Source of the DNA: Bacteroidota bacterium
GTDB taxonomy: Bacteria > Bacteroidota > Bacteroidia > Flavobacteriales > Flavobacteriaceae
Reading direction: 5' to 3'
DNA length: 7,985 nucleotides
Assembly (NCBI GenBank): GCA_024280815.1
Contig: JAJRPL010000148.1
Coordinates: 1 to 7,985, forward strand
Positions 5,456 through 7,985 of this stretch are shown here, one piece after another. Numbering within the stretch: position 1 is the stretch's first letter; each line of letters opens with the position of its first letter. The notes beneath the pieces are model-generated. The model was not told the origin of the DNA. It saw nothing but the letters and a program-made list of their open reading frames with translations, and made no database searches. A program made the translations under genes and the position numbers.

Positions 5456-6751
5456 ATGACCAAAACCGTTACCGGATTTTCAAAACGCAACAAACAAGAA
5501 AAGATAGATTGGCTAGTTTCCAATTTTTTAAAAAATGACCCAAAAATAGTCTCTACACTAAAGCAGTACTGGAATTCTGACGAAAAACTCCAACAATTAC
5601 ACGATGAATTTATAGAAAATACCATTTCTAATTTTTACTTGCCTTATGCAGTTGCACCAAACTTTATAATTAACAATAAGCCTTATGTGATACCAATGGT
5701 TACTGAAGAAAGCTCAGTTGTTGCTGCAGCATCTTTAGTGGCTAAATTTTGGAGCGAAAGAGGGGGATTCAAAACCGAAGTAATCTCTACCATAAAATCT
5801 GGTCAGGTACACTTTATGTACAACCATAATTTTGACGATTTAGAGATATATTTTACAACGATAAAGCCAAAATTATTAGAAGCTACAGAGTCTATTACCA
5901 AAAACATGCGTAAACGTGGAGGCGGAATTTTAAATATTGAACTCATTAATAAAACCGATAAACTTGACAATTACTATCAGTTACATGTTACTTTTGATAC
6001 TATTGACAGTATGGGAGCGAACTTTATCAACTCCTGTTTAGAAGTAATCGCAAAAGTTTTTAGAAAGGAATCCCGAAGCCTCGGGATAGAAATTGTGATG
6101 AGTATTCTATCAAATTACATTCCTGATTGTTTGGTAAAAGCAGAGGTCAGTTGTAAAATTGACGAATTAGGTGAAAATGCAACTGAATTTGCTCAAAAAT
6201 TTTATCAAGCTGTACAAATTGCACAGGTTGAACCTTATAGAGCTGTTACTCATAATAAAGGAATAATGAATGGTGTTGATGCAGTTGTTATTGCTACGGG
6301 TAATGATTTTAGAGCTGTTGAGGCTGGCACTCATGCCTATGCCTCTAAAACAGGTCATTATAAAAGTTTGACTAATTGCTCAATTACTAATGGCATTTTT
6401 AAATTTTGGATTGAAATCCCTCTTGCTTTGGGTACGGTTGGAGGCTTAACTAAACTGCATCCTTTGGCAAAATTATCATTAGATGTTTTGCAAAACCCAT
6501 CCGCTAAAGAACTCATGCAAATAATAGCCGTTGCTGGCTTAGCTCAAAATTTTGCTGCCTTAAAAGCATTGACAACTACAGGCATTCAAAAGGGTCATAT
6601 GAAAATGCACTTGCAAAATATATTAAATCAATTAGGGGCTACACTAGAAGAAAAAGTTGAATTACTTAATTATTTTAATGATAGACCTGTCAGTTTTAGT
6701 ATGGCTTCTGATGCTTTGCAAAAATTAAGAGTTACAAAACTGTTAGAATAA
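5456..6751 (+). CDS. mvaA: Class II hydroxymethylglutaryl-CoA reductase
   Basis: This cytoplasmic enzyme interconverts HMG-CoA and mevalonate using NAD(P)H. The 431-aa length is that of class II bacterial enzymes. Visible signatures: ENTISNFYLPYAVAPNF (54-70) in substrate binding; TEESSVVAAAS with catalytic Glu at 84; the nucleotide-binding DSMGAN (184-189, usually DAMGAN); HNKGIMNGVDAVVIATGND with catalytic Lys268 and Asp284; and KGHMKMH with His381. These positions match the Pseudomonas mevalonii enzyme (E83, K267, D283, H381) almost residue for residue. Class II enzymes are often labelled degradative, but in Flavobacteriaceae this enzyme is expected to serve isoprenoid synthesis by the mevalonate pathway; no other pathway gene lies in the window. 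The ATG is fixed by an in-frame TGA at 5432 with no other start between. A GC-rich palindrome at 6070-6087 is read as part of the protein. Confidence 0.95.
   Translation: MTKTVTGFSKRNKQEKIDWLVSNFLKNDPKIVSTLKQYWNSDEKLQQLHDEFIENTISNFYLPYAVAPNFIINNKPYVIPMVTEESSVVAAASLVAKFWSERGGFKTEVISTIKSGQVHFMYNHNFDDLEIYFTTIKPKLLEATESITKNMRKRGGGILNIELINKTDKLDNYYQLHVTFDTIDSMGANFINSCLEVIAKVFRKESRSLGIEIVMSILSNYIPDCLVKAEVSCKIDELGENATEFAQKFYQAVQIAQVEPYRAVTHNKGIMNGVDAVVIATGNDFRAVEAGTHAYASKTGHYKSLTNCSITNGIFKFWIEIPLALGTVGGLTKLHPLAKLSLDVLQNPSAKELMQIIAVAGLAQNFAALKALTTTGIQKGHMKMHLQNILNQLGATLEEKVELLNYFNDRPVSFSMASDALQKLRVTKLLE
6070..6087 (+). repeat. GC-rich palindrome inside mvaA
   Basis: ATCCCGA - AGCC - TCGGGAT forms a perfect 7-bp stem with a 4-base loop. 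It is much richer in GC than the surrounding coding sequence and encodes residues 205-211 (ESRSLGI) within a segment between the DSMGAN motif and the following conserved strand. Palindromes of the TCCCGA/TCGGGA type are, to my recollection, common short dispersed repeats between genes in flavobacteria, so this may be a repeat captured in frame. Only one copy is present in the window. Confidence 0.5.
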
Positions 6752-6756
6752 TTTAA

Positions 6757-6781
6757 TTCTATCTATTAATAGAAAGTTTTT
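6757..6781 (+). terminator. Weak possible terminator after mvaA
   Basis: TTCTAT - CTATTA - ATAGAA followed by AGTTTTT lies 5 bases after the mvaA stop. The 6-bp stem is almost all A-T, so it is thermodynamically weak, but the position and T-run fit an intrinsic terminator. Confidence 0.35.
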
Positions 6782-6790
6782 ATACCCTTT

Positions 6791-6823
6791 TTGATTTTAT
6801 TTTAACAACAAGTTATATCTTTG
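6791..6823 (+). promoter_or_regulatory. Bacteroidota promoter for sodA (TTG - 22 bp - TATCTTTG)
   Basis: A -33-type TTG (6791-6793) is followed after 22 bases by TATCTTTG (6816-6823), a perfect TAnnTTTG -7 box. Spacing is within the 17-23 range reported for Flavobacterium promoters. The predicted transcript would start near 6830, giving a leader of about 27 nt before the sodA ATG. sodA therefore appears to be transcribed independently of mvaA. Confidence 0.65.
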
Positions 6824-6856
6824 ATAAAACTAAATTTAATAAAAAACTAAAAAATT

Positions 6857-7465
6857 ATGGCTTTTGAACTACCAAAATTAGGTTATGCTTACGATGCGTT
6901 AGAACCACATATTGATGCAAGAACAATGGAAATTCATCATACAAAACATCATAACGGGTATACAAACAATTTAAATAATGCTATTGCAGGCACTGACCTT
7001 GAAGGGAAGTCTATTGAAGATATTCTTGACAATCTAGATATGAATAATGCTGCTGTTAGAAATAATGGAGGTGGCTTTTACAATCACAGATTGTTTTGGG
7101 AGGTTATGAATCCTGAAGGAAAAGGAAGACTTTCTGGTGCTTTGGCTGATGCCATTAATGATGCATACGGTTCGTTTGACGAATTTAAAGCTGCTTTTTC
7201 TAAAGCTGCAGGTACTCGTTTTGGTTCTGGTTGGGCATGGCTTTGTGTTCATAAAGGCGGTAAAGTTGAAATCTGCTCTACACCTAATCAAGACAACCCG
7301 ATAATGCCAGGCGTTGGTTGTGGTGGTACTCCAATTTTAGGTCTTGATGTTTGGGAACATGCTTATTACTTAAACTATCAAAACAGAAGACCTGATTATA
7401 TCAATGCTTTTTTTAATGTCATCAACTGGAATGAAGTTGAAAGACGTTATGATGCTGCAAAATAA
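6857..7465 (+). CDS. sodA: Superoxide dismutase, Mn-type (Fe/Mn family)
   Basis: This enzyme converts superoxide to hydrogen peroxide and oxygen. The 202-aa length is normal, and the absence of a signal peptide indicates a cytoplasmic enzyme. The N-terminal helical hairpin carries MEIHHTKHHNGY with metal ligand H27 and gateway Y35. NNGGGFYNHRLFW gives ligand H77. The C-terminal domain holds the family signature DVWEHAYY with ligands D164 and H168. The outer-sphere glutamine appears to come from the C-terminal domain (Q145 in STPNQDNP) and the GGG motif is present at 71-73; both favour manganese over iron, though a cambialistic enzyme cannot be excluded. The gene stands between its own promoter and a strong stem-loop, so it is probably monocistronic. 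No oxidative-stress operator is recognised. Confidence 0.96.
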   Translation: MAFELPKLGYAYDALEPHIDARTMEIHHTKHHNGYTNNLNNAIAGTDLEGKSIEDILDNLDMNNAAVRNNGGGFYNHRLFWEVMNPEGKGRLSGALADAINDAYGSFDEFKAAFSKAAGTRFGSGWAWLCVHKGGKVEICSTPNQDNPIMPGVGCGGTPILGLDVWEHAYYLNYQNRRPDYINAFFNVINWNEVERRYDAAK

Positions 7466-7466
7466 A

Positions 7467-7494
7467 TGTCATCCTGAATTTATTTCAGAATCTC
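7467..7494. repeat. Repeat-like short hairpin element after sodA
   Basis: One base after the sodA stop lies TGTCATCCTGAA-TTTAT-TTCAGAATCTCA, containing a 5-bp stem CTGAA/TTCAG. Sequences of the form TGTCATnCTGAA...TTCAGnATCTCA are, to my recollection, common dispersed intergenic repeats in flavobacterial genomes. The stem here is imperfect (CCTGAA opposite TTCAGA), suggesting a decayed copy. No second copy is in the window. Confidence 0.45.
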
Positions 7495-7517
7495 ATTAAT
7501 TATCTTCAAATAAAAGC

Positions 7518-7557
7518 AAGAGTAATGATAATAAAACACTTTATTATCATTACTCTT
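7518..7557 (+). terminator. 18-bp stem-loop terminator after sodA
   Basis: Positions 7518-7535 and 7540-7557 are perfectly complementary (18 bp) around the loop ACAC. The stem is AT-rich and is followed by TTATTATTAAAA, a poor U-tract. It lies 52 bases past the sodA stop and 17 bases before the next ATG. It is best read as the sodA terminator, and could equally act in the leader of the downstream gene. Confidence 0.75.
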
Positions 7558-7574
7558 TATTATTAAAACCATTC

Positions 7575-7985
7575 ATGAATTCTAGAAAGATAGCATTAAT
7601 TTTTGCTTTTTTAGCAGCATTAATTTATGGAGTAACCTACACCATAGCTAAAGATGTAATGCCTTTATACGTTAAACCTTTTGCAATGATTGTTTTAAGG
7701 GTTTTTGGTGCTACCCTCTTATTTTGGATTGCAGGTTTATTTATCGTTAAAGAAAAAATTGAAATAGCAGACTATGGTAGAATTTTCTTAGCTGCAATAT
7801 TTGGAGTAGTTATTAATATGTTAGCTTTTTTTAAAGGATTAAGCTTAACCACACCTATAAGTGCATCAGTAATGATGCTAACTACTCCAATTTTAGTGTT
7901 AATATTGTCTGCTATAATTTTAAAAGAAAAAATAACAATTCTTAAAATTTTAGGAATAATTATTGGTTTAACAGGAGCTTTTATT
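7575..7985 (+). CDS. EamA/DMT-family transporter, N-terminal part (cut by window edge)
   Basis: An open frame runs from ATG at 7575 to the right edge without a stop (137 codons; family members are about 290-300 aa). It is highly hydrophobic, with membrane segments at about 5-23, 34-57, 68-88, 94-116 and from 122 on. Features of the first EamA repeat are clear: IYGVTYTIAKDVMP in TM1, FAMIVLRVFGATLLFW in TM2, the loop ending AFFKGLSLTTPISASVMM, TTPILVLILSAIILKEKI, and the closing KILGIIIGLTGAFI. It would be an inner-membrane drug/metabolite-type exporter or permease with unknown substrate. The ATG directly precedes a short basic N-terminus (MNSRK) and TM1, as expected. The upstream stem-loop leaves only 17 bases, so its promoter is not evident. 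Confidence 0.88.
   Translation, partial: MNSRKIALIFAFLAALIYGVTYTIAKDVMPLYVKPFAMIVLRVFGATLLFWIAGLFIVKEKIEIADYGRIFLAAIFGVVINMLAFFKGLSLTTPISASVMMLTTPILVLILSAIILKEKITILKILGIIIGLTGAFI

Noticed and set aside
6167..6358. Minus-strand open frame of 63 codons within mvaA
   Set aside because: Shadow over the catalytic Lys/Asp region of HMG-CoA reductase.
7034..7291. Minus-strand open frame of 85 codons within sodA
   Set aside because: Shadow of sodA, whose metal ligands and family signature are unambiguous; the translation is Ser/Lys/Phe-rich and not protein-like.

Overview
The window looks like chromosome from a Flavobacteriaceae-type member of the Bacteroidota. The DNA is strongly AT-rich, starts lack Shine-Dalgarno sequences, two promoters carry the Bacteroidota -7 box TAnnTTTG, and the proteins (tandem POT peptide transporters, a class II HMG-CoA reductase, Trx-fold exported proteins) have a flavobacterial character. 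The genus cannot be named from the sequence alone.

Left block, minus strand, positions 5322 down to 137: six genes read in one direction. They are a 59-aa unrecognised small protein, a 158-aa nucleotidyltransferase-fold protein (1-nt gap), two adjacent proton-coupled oligopeptide (POT) transporters, and two exported thioredoxin-like proteins. Gaps are 1, 27, 29, 72 and 23 nt, so the first four genes and the last two genes are probably each co-transcribed, and the whole run may be one unit. The last thioredoxin-like gene stops after 89 codons, before the second half of its fold. The DNA beyond it (1-136) holds no gene.

Right block, plus strand, 5456 to the right edge: class II HMG-CoA reductase (mvaA), Mn-type superoxide dismutase (sodA), and the first 137 codons of an EamA/DMT-family transporter cut by the window edge. 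The two blocks diverge from a 133-bp region (5323-5455). mvaA and sodA each have a recognisable -7 box. A perfect 18-bp stem-loop separates sodA from the EamA gene.

Functionally, the POT pair imports di- and tripeptides across the inner membrane by proton symport. The two thioredoxin-like proteins would act on thiols in the periplasm. mvaA supplies mevalonate for isoprenoids and sodA removes superoxide in the cytoplasm. These are mostly housekeeping functions and I see no large undescribed system. The points most worth a second look are: the opposite structural changes in the two POT paralogues (two extra membrane-helix pairs in one; no extra helices but a ~144-residue periplasmic insert in the other), the coupled small ORF/nucleotidyltransferase pair, the truncated thioredoxin-like gene ending at a possible junction, and a GC-rich palindrome inside the mvaA reading frame.
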